The notes under the pieces are model-generated. The model was not told the origin of the DNA. It saw nothing but the letters and a program-made list of their open reading frames with translations, and did no database searches. Below are positions 1 through 6,180 of a stretch of DNA of 8,288 bases, piece by piece; within the stretch, counting starts at the first letter, position 1, and each line of letters begins with the position of its first letter. A program made the translations under genes and the position numbers. Source of the stretch: Thermoplasmata archaeon (GTDB lineage: Archaea; Thermoplasmatota; Thermoplasmata; UBA184); assembly GCA_030042855.1 (NCBI GenBank), contig JASHYU010000256.1, forward strand, positions 1-8,288, given 5' to 3'.

Positions 1-279
1 GCCGAGGCGATGGCGGTCGGCCTCCCGGTCGTGATCGCCGACATGCCGGGCGTCCGGGAGGTCATCGAGCCGGGGCAGGAGGGATTGCTCGTCGAGCCCC
101 TCCTCGCGAGCGACCTCGCCGCGAAGGTCACGACCCTGCTCGACAACCCCGACCTCGCGCGACGGATGGGCGCGGCCGGGCGCCGGCGGGCGGAGGAGCG
201 CTACGCGCCGCCGATCGTCGCAGCGCAGCTGCTCAGCCTGTACGCAGACCTGCGCGCAGCTGATTTATCTGGACCTTGA
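1..279 (+). CDS. Glycosyltransferase family 4-type, C-terminal fragment
   Basis: The reading frame is open from the first base, so this is the last 92 residues of a gene that begins before the window. The visible part is the end of a GT-B fold, GT4-like glycosyltransferase. It has an EAMAVGLPVV stretch, then GVREVI and GLLVEP, which form the nucleotide-sugar binding part of the C-terminal Rossmann domain; the family's E-x7-E motif spans the first of these. After it comes the usual closing helix (LLDNPDLARRMGAAGRRRAEE). Such enzymes transfer a sugar from an NDP-sugar at the cytoplasmic face of the membrane, for glycolipids, exopolysaccharide or protein glycans. Donor and acceptor cannot be told from this piece. 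Its last 47 bases overlap the end of the convergent pyrF gene. The family call is firm; the substrate is unknown. Confidence 0.88.
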   Translation, partial: AEAMAVGLPVVIADMPGVREVIEPGQEGLLVEPLLASDLAAKVTTLLDNPDLARRMGAAGRRRAEERYAPPIVAAQLLSLYADLRAADLSGP

Positions 280-1075
280 GCCGGCTCGCCTCGGCGCCCG
301 CGGCGCGCGCCCAGTCGGACCCTTGCGACGCGTAGATGATGCTCCGCGAGGCGTTGATGATCAGGGCCCGGCCGTGGGCGTCGACGCCCTCGCGGACCGC
401 CGTCGCGAGCGAACCGCCCTGGGCGCCGATCCCGGGCACGAGGATCGGGATGCCGTTCCCGAGCGCGGTGCGCGCGTGGCGGAACGCATCCGAGAACGTC
501 GCCCCGAGCACGACACCGACGTTGCCGTGCGCGTGGGCGAGGTTGCGGACCTCGCCGACGACCGCGAGCCAGAGCGGGCCCCGCGGCGTCGGGATCTCCT
601 GGAAGTCGAGCGACCCCGGATTCGAGGAGTGGGCGACCACGAAGATCCCATGCGCCGGGTCGGCGGCGAACGGCTCGATCGTCTCCCACCCGAGCCAGGG
701 CGTCACCGTGATCGCGTCGAACCGGAAGCTCCGGAACGCGCCGTCGCGGAACATTCGCATGATGTTCGGGATGTCGTTCGCCTTCAGGTCGAGGATCGAG
801 AGCCGGGTCGGCCCGATCTGGCGCGGGAGGGCCGCGAGCGCCGCGAGGCCGGGGAGACCGTACTGAAGGTACGCGCCGAGCTGCATCTTGTAGGCCGCGG
901 CGTGCGGCAGGGTCGACCGGAGGATCCCCCCGAGAAATCGGCGGAGCTGCGGCGCCGGGCCGAGCCGCTTGAGCGGCTTCGGCATCAGGGCGGGATCCGG
1001 ATCGAGGCCGACGCAGACGAGCGAGTCGCGCGCGGAGAGGATCTTGTCGACGCGCTGGTTGAACTTCGGCGCCAA
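233..1075 (-). CDS. pyrF: Orotidine-5'-phosphate decarboxylase (type-2-like)
   Basis: Converts OMP to UMP and CO2, the last step of de novo pyrimidine synthesis, in the cytoplasm. Numbered from the start chosen here (280 aa): CVGLDPD at 21-27 with the substrate-binding Asp25; AYKMQ with Lys63; the catalytic D-x-K-x-x-D as DLKAND at 96-101; SSNPGSLDFQ at 150-159; the phosphate-binding PGIGAQGG at 214-221; NASRSIIYA at 241-249. Length and the SNPG, GAQGG and SR-I-YA blocks fit the longer type-2 PyrF family. The catalytic block reads DLKANDIPN rather than that family's usual DAKRGDIG. The open frame extends upstream to an ATG at 1192, but those 39 residues are Arg/Pro/Gly-rich and look non-homologous. 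I chose the TTG at 1075: it lies just before the conserved F-N-Q-R-V-D-K start and about 29 nt after a TATA-like box. The gene diverges from rpa. Confidence 0.9.
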   Translation of the reverse strand: MAPKFNQRVDKILSARDSLVCVGLDPDPALMPKPLKRLGPAPQLRRFLGGILRSTLPHAAAYKMQLGAYLQYGLPGLAALAALPRQIGPTRLSILDLKANDIPNIMRMFRDGAFRSFRFDAITVTPWLGWETIEPFAADPAHGIFVVAHSSNPGSLDFQEIPTPRGPLWLAVVGEVRNLAHAHGNVGVVLGATFSDAFRHARTALGNGIPILVPGIGAQGGSLATAVREGVDAHGRALIINASRSIIYASQGSDWARAAGAEASRLKVQINQLRAGLRTG

Positions 1076-1100
1076 GGTTCGCGGGGGATAGGTTCCGGGC

Positions 1101-1108
1101 CAAAAGAG
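1101..1108 (-). promoter_or_regulatory. Putative TATA box of pyrF
   Basis: On the minus strand this short AT-rich run (CTCTTTTG) stands in very GC-rich DNA. Its centre is about 29 nt upstream of the TTG at 1075, the distance expected for a leaderless archaeal transcript. It is a weak TATA match. The support is position and local composition. Confidence 0.4.
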
Positions 1109-1195
1109 TTGTGACGCCGGACTGCGCTCGCCTCGGGACCCGCGGACCCGACCGGCCCGCGGCTCAGCGTTCATCCACCGTTCCGGTCCCACCAG

Positions 1196-1203
1196 CTTTA
1201 TCC
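1196..1203 (+). promoter_or_regulatory. Putative TATA box of the rpa-rpap operon
   Basis: CTTTATCC is the only AT-rich element in the last 50 bases before rpa. Its centre is about 38 nt before the ATG at 1238, which would place transcription start near 1226 and leave a leader of roughly 10 nt. The sequence resembles a degenerate archaeal TTTATA-type box. No upstream purine-rich BRE is obvious. Confidence 0.5.
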
Positions 1204-1237
1204 GAAATCGTCGTACGGGCCGCGGTCGTGGTCCCCG

Positions 1238-2404
1238 ATGACGGCCGAGGGCTCCCCGGCACCGGTCCCCGAGGTCCGGTTGCGCGACCTCCGGCCGTCG
1301 GTGTCGCCCGTGGAGCTCGTGGGGCGGGTCGTCGCCTTCGACCGGCGCGAGGTCGTCCGTAAGTCCGATCAGAGCCGGCGACCGCTCCTCTCAGGCCTGC
1401 TAAGCGACGGGACGGCCACCGTGCGGTTCACTTGGTGGGACCCGCCCCGGGAGGGGATCGAACGGGGGACGATCCTGCGGGCCGTCGGCGCCGAGGTGCG
1501 GGCGTTCCGCGACCGGCCCGAGGTGACGTTCACCTGGAGGACCCGCGTCGGCGCGGCCGGGCCGGGCGATCTGCCGCGCGTCGACGCGGACGAGATCCCG
1601 TTCCGTACCGTGGAGAGCCTCTCCCCGCCGGACGAGGGGTTCCGGATCGAGGTCCGCGTCGTCCGGGTCGCACCCCGCACGGTGACGGTCGGCGAGGAGC
1701 GGCGGATCGTCCATGAGGGACTGCTCGCGGATCGCAGCGGAGCGATCGCGCTCTCGTCCTGGAGCGACTTCGGGCTCGCGGCCGGGGAGGCGGTGCGGAT
1801 CTCGGGCGGCTACGTGCGCCGGTTCCGGGGACGCTCCCAGCTCGTCCTCGACGAGCGTTCGAGCGTCGTCCGGGTCGAGGGGAACGACCTCCCCCGGCCG
1901 TCCGAGATCCTCGAACGGCCCCCCGTGACGATCGCTCGCGTCGAGGACGCGGGCGGCGGGGAGGCGGTCGCCGTCGAGGGGATCGTCGTCGGTCTCCTGC
2001 CCCCGAGCGGGCTCGTCTACCGGTGCCCCACGTGCGCCCGGACGGTGAAGAGCGGTCTCTGCCGGGTCCACGGGCAGGTCGAGGGCCGGGCGGACCTGCG
2101 CGCCCGCCTGGTGCTCGATGACGGGACCGGGGCGCTGACGGTCAACGCGGGCCGGGCCGACACCGAGCGCCTCTGGGGAGTGACGCTCGAGGAGGCGCGG
2201 CGCCGCCTCCGCGATCAGCCCGACGTGAGCCTCCTCGAGGAGTCGATCCTCGAGACGGTGCTCGGCCGGCGGCTGCGCGTTCGGGGCGTGGGCACCCAGG
2301 ACGACTTCGGGGTGACGATCACGCCCGACTCGATCGAGCCGGTCGACGTCGATCTCGACGCGGCCGCCGCGGAACTGGGGGCCCGTCTCGGCGGGGGCCG
2401 GTAG
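1238..2404 (+). CDS. rpa: Replication protein A large subunit (three OB folds, zinc finger)
   Basis: Single-stranded-DNA-binding protein of the archaeal RPA family, coating ssDNA in replication, repair and recombination. The 388 residues hold three OB-fold-like blocks: about 13-105 (LVGRVVAF, then SGLLSDGTATVRFTWWD), about 122-213 (FRIEVRVVRV, then GLLADRSGAIALSSW) and about 230-365 (VAVEGIVVGL, then ARLVLDDGTGALTVNA). The recurring strand-DGTG/DRSG-strand pattern is typical of RPA OB domains. Inside the third lies a zinc finger, C263-x2-C266-x8-C275-x2-H278 followed by G, as in euryarchaeal RPA (CPxC...GxCxxHG). The ATG at 1238 follows a TATA-like box. The next gene, the RPA partner, starts inside this gene's stop codon (TAGTG), so the two are almost certainly co-transcribed and translationally coupled. 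Family assignment is strong; exact orthology among archaeal RPA paralogues is not settled. Confidence 0.92.
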   Translation: MTAEGSPAPVPEVRLRDLRPSVSPVELVGRVVAFDRREVVRKSDQSRRPLLSGLLSDGTATVRFTWWDPPREGIERGTILRAVGAEVRAFRDRPEVTFTWRTRVGAAGPGDLPRVDADEIPFRTVESLSPPDEGFRIEVRVVRVAPRTVTVGEERRIVHEGLLADRSGAIALSSWSDFGLAAGEAVRISGGYVRRFRGRSQLVLDERSSVVRVEGNDLPRPSEILERPPVTIARVEDAGGGEAVAVEGIVVGLLPPSGLVYRCPTCARTVKSGLCRVHGQVEGRADLRARLVLDDGTGALTVNAGRADTERLWGVTLEEARRRLRDQPDVSLLEESILETVLGRRLRVRGVGTQDDFGVTITPDSIEPVDVDLDAAAAELGARLGGGR

Positions 2405-3324
2405 TGGCGCTCCGCGAGCCTGCGTGGCGGGTGACCGCCCGGGAGCTCGAGAGCTCGCTCGAGGAGGAGAAGGGGGAGGGGGACCGGGCCGCTTCGTACC
2501 TGCTCTCGCCGTTCGCGGCCCGGATGAACCGGGTGCTCGTCACCGGCACGCTCTCCCCCGCCGAGCCGATCGGGCGCGACGAGACCCAGCCATTCTGGCG
2601 ATCCCGGCTCACCGACCCGACCGGCGCGGTCGCGGTGACGGCCGGGAGCTTCCAACCCCGGGCAATGGCCCAGCTGCGATCGTCCCCGGCGGCCCGGCCC
2701 GCGATCGTCGTCGGGAAGGCGCATCTCTACCGGGGCCGGGATGGGGTGGGGTACGTGTCGGTGCGGGCGGAAGGCGTCCGGTTCGTCGGCGAGACGGACG
2801 AACGCGCCGTGCTGGCGGACATCGTCCGGCAGACGCTCGACCGGCTCGACCTGCTCGACCGGATCGCCCGGGAGCCCGATCGGAGCGACGAGAGCTTCGG
2901 GGCCGAGGGGTCGCCCCGGTCCTGGGTGCGGGCCGCGCGCGAATCCCTCCGTCGGTACCCGAACGTGGACCGGGAGGCGTTCCGCCGCGATCTGCGCCCC
3001 GCGCTGCGCCGCGTCGCGGGCGATTCGGGACCCCCGGCCCCACCGGCAACACCGCCTCCCTCGGTGACCGTGACGCGCTTACCCGTCGCCGCGCCCGCCC
3101 GTCCGGCCCCCACGGCCGCCGAACGGGCCGAGGAGTCGACCTTCCTCGACCACCTCGACGAGATCGCGGAGGCGTCGGCGGACGGGTATGCCGACCTGAA
3201 GGAGCTCCTCGCGCGGGTCGCGTCGCAGGGCCTCGCGGGCGACCGGGCCGAGGCCGCGCTCAGCCGGCTCGAAGAGGAGGGGGTCGTGGAGGAGCCGATC
3301 GTCGGGAAGCTCCGCCGGGCCTAG
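2404..3324 (+). CDS. rpap: RPA-associated protein (RPAP, COG3390 family)
   Basis: Partner subunit of archaeal RPA, equivalent in layout to eukaryotic RPA32: an OB fold plus a C-terminal winged helix. In the 306 residues I see a conserved N-terminus (REPAWRVTARELE), then an OB fold at about 35-129 (ARMNRVLVTGTL, RLTDPTGAVAVTAGSFQP, IVVGKAHLYRG, VGYVSVRAEGVRFV). A helical, charged segment follows at about 134-205, then a Pro/Ala linker at about 209-238 with runs of PAPPATPPP type. The last part (244-304) has a winged-helix pattern ending in EEGVVEEPIVGKLRR. The opening and the DPTGA..V.AG.FQP block match what I recall of haloarchaeal RPAP proteins. The GTG start overlaps the rpa stop by one base, so translation is probably coupled. 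Such pairs form complexes in haloarchaea and Thermococcales; that this pair does is inferred. Confidence 0.88.
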   Translation: MALREPAWRVTARELESSLEEEKGEGDRAASYLLSPFAARMNRVLVTGTLSPAEPIGRDETQPFWRSRLTDPTGAVAVTAGSFQPRAMAQLRSSPAARPAIVVGKAHLYRGRDGVGYVSVRAEGVRFVGETDERAVLADIVRQTLDRLDLLDRIAREPDRSDESFGAEGSPRSWVRAARESLRRYPNVDREAFRRDLRPALRRVAGDSGPPAPPATPPPSVTVTRLPVAAPARPAPTAAERAEESTFLDHLDEIAEASADGYADLKELLARVASQGLAGDRAEAALSRLEEEGVVEEPIVGKLRRA

Positions 3325-3348
3325 GGCCCGCCGGGCGGCTCAAGAGCA

Positions 3349-3356
3349 TTTATATC
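3349..3356 (+). promoter_or_regulatory. TATA box upstream of the FKBP gene
   Basis: TTTATATC is the clearest archaeal TATA box in the window, in a 136-bp intergenic stretch after rpap. Transcription start is expected near 3379-3382. That is about 80 nt before the FKBP start codon but coincides with an ATG at 3382 that opens a 16-codon ORF. The FKBP transcript would therefore have an unusually long leader for this window. Confidence 0.75.
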
Positions 3357-3381
3357 GGTCGCCGGCTCGGGCCGCGGGGGA

Positions 3382-3432
3382 ATGAGGAACACCTGTCTCT
3401 CCGAACCGGTGACGAGACCAGCGACGAGCTGA
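3382..3432 (+). CDS. Possible 16-residue leader ORF before FKBP
   Basis: An ATG at 3382 opens 16 codons (MRNTCLSEPVTRPATS) ending in TGA at 3430-3432. The ATG lies about 30 nt after the centre of the strong TATA box at 3349-3356, the spacing of a leaderless start, so the first codon on the FKBP mRNA may be this one. The ORF is out of frame with FKBP and ends 28 nt before the FKBP ATG. I recognise no family for it. It could be a regulatory upstream ORF, or simply chance in an untranslated leader. Confidence 0.28.
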   Translation: MRNTCLSEPVTRPATS

Positions 3433-3460
3433 CCCCCACCCCCGCGTACCCCGATCCACC

Positions 3461-4378
3461 ATGGCGGAACCGAAACCCTCCATCGTCTTCCCGGCGATCC
3501 TCATCGCGGTGGTCCTGATCGGCGCGGGCGTCGGGGTCGGGTTCCTCTACGAGGCGAACCATCCGAAGCCGACGCCCGCACCGTGGACGGTCTCGGTCGG
3601 GAGCAACGTGACGGTCAACTACATCGGCACGTTCGGGAGCGGTCCCCAGGACGGTCGCGTCTTCGACACGTCGATCTACTCGGTCGCGATCGAGAACGTG
3701 ACCTACCCGAAGTCCCTCCAGTTCTCCTACCGCGGGAGCGAGGCGAACTACACGCCGCTCGGCGTCAGCGTGGGGCCGAACGTCCCGTCGAGCGGCTACA
3801 CGATCGACAACATCACGTTCGGCGGGGTCGTCACCGGCTTCTGGCAGGGCCTCCTCGGGCTCGAGGTCGGGCAGACCCGCGTCATCACGTTCCCGCCGAG
3901 CGCCGGGTACGGCGCGGCCGACCCGAGCTGCTTCGTGACGCAACCGCTCACGTTCTCGATCCCGGTCCTCCACATCCTCACCCCGTCCGCCTTCTCGACC
4001 ACCTACCCGGGCGTCAACGCGAGCGCCGGCACGCGCTTCACCGATCCGACGTACGGCTGGACCGATCTCGTCTTCTCGGTGAACTCGAGCGCGGTCGCGG
4101 TCCAGATGCTGCCGTCCCCCGGCTGGCTGGTGCCGGGCTCGAGCTGGCCGGTCCAGGTCACGGGAGTGAACGCGACCGCGATCACGCTCGAGAACGAGCT
4201 CACGTTCTCCGACGTCGGCAACGTCTCGGGAACGGTCTCGGGCTCCGGGGTCTGCGGCGCGACCAGCTACATCGTCTCCGCGCTCAACCTGAGCTCGGGG
4301 ACCTACGTCCAGGACTTCAATCGCGAGGTCGTCGGTCAGTGGCTCACGTTCACTGTGACGATCGTCGCCAAGTACTGA
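3461..4378 (+). CDS. Membrane-anchored extracytoplasmic FKBP-type prolyl isomerase
   Basis: Cis-trans prolyl isomerase and likely chaperone for secreted proteins. Residues 8-30 form one hydrophobic N-terminal segment without an evident cleavage site, so the protein is probably anchored with its body outside. The FKBP core starts at about 44 (VTVNYIGTF, GRVFDTS) and resumes at about 121-170 (GVVTGFWQGLLGLEVGQTRVITFPP, AGYG). Between them lies an insert of about 50 residues. Residues 171-255 match the C-terminal extension of archaeal long FKBPs (GWTDLVFSV, LPSPGWLV, WPVQVTGVNATAITLENEL). Nine N-x-S/T sequons (N49, 79, 96, 117, 186, 208, 237, 254, 276) suggest heavy N-glycosylation. Two cysteines (C157, C265) could form a disulfide outside the cell. 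The ATG is the only start after an in-frame stop at 3410-3412; no Shine-Dalgarno precedes it. The gene faces the coiled-coil gene. Confidence 0.9.
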   Translation: MAEPKPSIVFPAILIAVVLIGAGVGVGFLYEANHPKPTPAPWTVSVGSNVTVNYIGTFGSGPQDGRVFDTSIYSVAIENVTYPKSLQFSYRGSEANYTPLGVSVGPNVPSSGYTIDNITFGGVVTGFWQGLLGLEVGQTRVITFPPSAGYGAADPSCFVTQPLTFSIPVLHILTPSAFSTTYPGVNASAGTRFTDPTYGWTDLVFSVNSSAVAVQMLPSPGWLVPGSSWPVQVTGVNATAITLENELTFSDVGNVSGTVSGSGVCGATSYIVSALNLSSGTYVQDFNREVVGQWLTFTVTIVAKY

Positions 4379-4397
4379 GCGGGCGGGCACCGCCCGC
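4379..4397. terminator. Perfect hairpin between convergent genes
   Basis: GCGGGCGG, a three-base GCA loop, then CCGCCCGC: a perfect 8-bp GC-only stem directly after the FKBP stop and 8 bp before the end of the oppositely oriented coiled-coil gene. It is symmetric, so it could act on both transcripts. No U-tract follows on either strand, so it is not a classic intrinsic terminator. It may mark 3' ends, protect RNA ends, or separate two converging polymerases. In DNA this GC-rich, chance hairpins are common. Confidence 0.4.
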
Positions 4398-4405
4398 CGG
4401 GCCCG

Positions 4406-5305
4406 CTACCCCCCGAGCGTGATCTTGCCCCGCTTCCACAGCTCTTCGAGCTGGGCGTCGGCGGTCGAGGCGCGGACCGCCTCGTCCGACCCGCCCCGAC
4501 GGCTGTAGGCCCGGAGGGTCTTCCGGGCCTCGTCCCGGCGCTGGCGGCTCGCGTGCAGGATCCGGCGGCCCTCCTGCTCGAGCTCGGCGATCTGCCGGCT
4601 GACCGTCTCGACCTGGTCCATGACCTCGGCGCGCGCGCGCCCCTTCGAGCGGAGCTCGGCGACGAGCCCCCCGGCGGCCTGGAGCCGCGCGCGGACCTCC
4701 CCCATCTTCGCCTCGCGATCGACCTTCGTCTTCGTCATCTCCTGGTCGAGGCGGTCCACCTCCGCCCGGGCCGCGACGATCTTCGCCTCGGCGTCCTTGC
4801 GCGCGCGCTCGTGCTCCGCCACCACGCCGGCCCGGGCCTCGGCCTCCTTGAGATCGCGGGAGCGCTGGCGCAGCCGAGCGATCAGGGCGTTCTCCTCGTC
4901 GAGCGTGAGCGCGCGGGTCTGCTGGCGGAGCTCGAGCTCCGCGATCTCCTTGCGGATCTGATCCGGACGGACGCGCTCGCCGGGGGCGAACGAGAGCTTG
5001 AGCTCGCGCAGGTGCACCACCGCCGCTTGGACCGCCGCGCGCGCGGCGTCCCGCTGCTTGCGGAGCTCGGCGAACCGGCGGCCCAGGTCGCCGTGCTGCG
5101 CGTAGAGCGCCTCGACCTCCTCCTGGGGGGCCTGGCGTCGGTCGTAGAGCGACTTCTGCTCGGCGGACAGCTTCCGCATGTCCGCGATCAGGGTCTGCCG
5201 GCGTCGATGGAGGCTCTCCAGCTGGCCGTCGAGCTGCCGCAGCCGGGAGCGATCGTCCCGGTCGGCGCGTTCGTCCTCGTCGGACAGGACGGGCCTCGGA
5301 GCCAC
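4406..5305 (-). CDS. Archaeal coiled-coil protein (COG1340-like)
   Basis: A 299-residue, charged, nearly all-helical protein with heptad patterns over most of its length from about residue 19 to 270. There is no signal peptide, membrane span or Walker motif, so it is not an SMC/Rad50 ATPase. The central block (RPDQIRKEIAELELRQQTRALTLDEENALI, about 113-142) matches the break seen in the uncharacterised archaeal coiled-coil family COG1340: a helix, L-E-x-x-Q-Q-T, then L-x-x-E-E. The short C-terminal tail (LEELWKRGKITLGG) also resembles that family. Function is not established. The frame is open to an ATG at 5431, but the extra 42 residues are Pro/Gly/Ala-rich. I prefer the GTG at 5305: it lies about 29 nt after an AT-rich box and 13 nt after a GGTGAGG motif. 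larB lies upstream on the same strand; promoter evidence suggests separate transcription. Confidence 0.8.
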   Translation of the reverse strand: MAPRPVLSDEDERADRDDRSRLRQLDGQLESLHRRRQTLIADMRKLSAEQKSLYDRRQAPQEEVEALYAQHGDLGRRFAELRKQRDAARAAVQAAVVHLRELKLSFAPGERVRPDQIRKEIAELELRQQTRALTLDEENALIARLRQRSRDLKEAEARAGVVAEHERARKDAEAKIVAARAEVDRLDQEMTKTKVDREAKMGEVRARLQAAGGLVAELRSKGRARAEVMDQVETVSRQIAELEQEGRRILHASRQRRDEARKTLRAYSRRGGSDEAVRASTADAQLEELWKRGKITLGG

Positions 5306-5329
5306 GGGCGATGGAGCACCCTCACCCGA

Positions 5330-5338
5330 GAAAAACCC
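5330..5338 (-). promoter_or_regulatory. Putative TATA-like box of the coiled-coil gene, or T-tract after larB
   Basis: On the minus strand GGGTTTTTC is an AT-rich island in GC-rich DNA, centred about 29 nt before the GTG at 5305, so it may serve as a promoter box. It is also a five-T run about 80 nt after the larB stop. T-runs terminate archaeal RNA polymerase, so it could instead, or also, end the larB transcript. Sequence alone does not decide. Confidence 0.38.
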
Positions 5339-5414
5339 TTCTCCTGCCCCTGCGGGCGGCGCCCGCGCCCCTCCCGGAAAATCCGGTCGGTGTCGGGCGG
5401 ACTCGACCCGCCGC

Positions 5415-6152
5415 TCAGCGGGAACGCCCACCCGGGCGCGCCGGGGCGGGCGGCAGGAAGTGCTGGGCCGCGAAGAGGGCGGCCGGCACGGCCGCGTCGA
5501 TGTTGACGACGGCGATCGGGGCGCAGGACTGCAACATCGCGGCGAGGGCTGCCTCCCCGTGGCCGCCGCGACCGTAGCCGACCGACGTCGGAACGCCCAC
5601 GACGGGCGCCCGGACGAGCCCCGCGATCACCGTTGGCAGGGCGCCCTCGCGCCCCGCGAAGACGAGATACAGCTCGGGACGGCCTCGTTCGAGCGACTTC
5701 ACGGCCCGCAGGAGCCGGTGGAGGCCCGCGACCCCGACGTCGTGGGCGACCGCCACCCGCAGACCGAGCTCGGTGAGGACCGCCCGGGCTTCTTCGGCCG
5801 GCGGCACGTCGCTCGTCCCCGCTGTCACGATCGCGACGGACCCGGCCCGGTACTCGGCCCCGAGCGGGCCCCGCAGCCGGACGATCCGACCACCGGCCCG
5901 GAACTCGACCGGAAGTCCCCCGCGCCGACCCGCCCGCAACGCGGCGAGCTGGGAGGGCGTGGGCCGGGAGACGATCGCACCCTCGCCCCGCGCGGCGAGC
6001 GCGCGCAGGATCCCGACCAGGTGCGCGACGGTCTTGCCCTCGCCCAGGATCACCTCGGGCACGCCGATGCGCCGGACCCGGCCCCGGTCGAGCCGGGCGA
6101 ACGTTCCGACCCGCAGTTCCCGCCGGGGAGCCGGGGCTCGCGATCGCGCCAC
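5415..6152 (-). CDS. larB: LarB, pyridinium-3,5-biscarboxylate mononucleotide synthase
   Basis: LarB carboxylates and hydrolyses nicotinic acid adenine dinucleotide, the first step to the nickel-pincer nucleotide cofactor of lactate racemase and related enzymes. Numbered from the start chosen (245 aa): RRIGVPEVILGEGKT at 27-41; the PurE-like nucleotide-binding block VTAGTSDVPPAEEA at 109-122; DVGVAGLHRLL at 138-148; FAGREGALPTVIAGLV at 165-180; VPTSVGYG at 187-194; MLQSCAPIAVVNID at 206-219. Cys210 in the SCAP motif corresponds to the cysteine reported in LarB to form a transient cysteinyl-pyridine intermediate. The family's usual GMEGALPS reads GREGALPT. The frame is open to 6266, but the preceding residues look unrelated. 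The GTG at 6152 gives the usual length and lies about 25 nt after a TATA-like box. No larC, larE or larA is in this window, so the pathway's other steps must be elsewhere or absent. Confidence 0.92.
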   Translation of the reverse strand: MARSRAPAPRRELRVGTFARLDRGRVRRIGVPEVILGEGKTVAHLVGILRALAARGEGAIVSRPTPSQLAALRAGRRGGLPVEFRAGGRIVRLRGPLGAEYRAGSVAIVTAGTSDVPPAEEARAVLTELGLRVAVAHDVGVAGLHRLLRAVKSLERGRPELYLVFAGREGALPTVIAGLVRAPVVGVPTSVGYGRGGHGEAALAAMLQSCAPIAVVNIDAAVPAALFAAQHFLPPAPARPGGRSR

Positions 6153-6173
6153 CGACCCCCGGACCCGAGGCGT

Positions 6174-6180
6174 GATATAG
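6174..6180. promoter_or_regulatory. Shared TATA-like element between larB and acyl-CoA dehydrogenase
   Basis: GATATAG (CTATATC on the other strand) is the only AT-rich element in the 58 bp between the two divergent start codons. It is nearly symmetric. Its centre lies about 25 nt from the larB GTG and 34 nt from the dehydrogenase ATG, so one box fits either gene with a leader of 0 to about 8 nt. It may serve both directions, or only one. Confidence 0.55.

Noticed and set aside
323..1114. A 263-codon plus-strand open frame opposite pyrF
   Set aside because: Dominated by Arg, Glu, Asp and Ala with no domain pattern. The opposite strand has all the OMP decarboxylase motifs.
3326..3336. GCCCG-C-CGGGC inverted repeat just after the rpap stop
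   Set aside because: The one-base spacer allows only a tiny stem once a loop is opened, and there is no following T-run. Not enough to call a terminator.
3456..3464. CCACCATGG around the FKBP start, resembling a eukaryotic Kozak sequence
   Set aside because: Archaeal initiation does not use a Kozak context, and C-rich sequence precedes the ATG anyway. Treated as chance.
3350..4390. A 346-codon minus-strand open frame opposite the FKBP gene
   Set aside because: Arg/Asp/Val-rich composition with no recognisable domain. The plus-strand frame encodes an unmistakable FKBP.
4406..5305. SMC or Rad50-type protein
   Set aside because: Long coiled coils are present, but no Walker A, Walker B or signature motif and no globular ATPase head, and the length is only about 300 residues.
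5415..6152. PurE (N5-CAIR mutase) as an alternative identity for the larB product
   Set aside because: It shares the PurE-like fold, but the DVGVAGLHRLL, REGALP and SCAPIAVVNID blocks and the extra N-terminal domain are specific to LarB.
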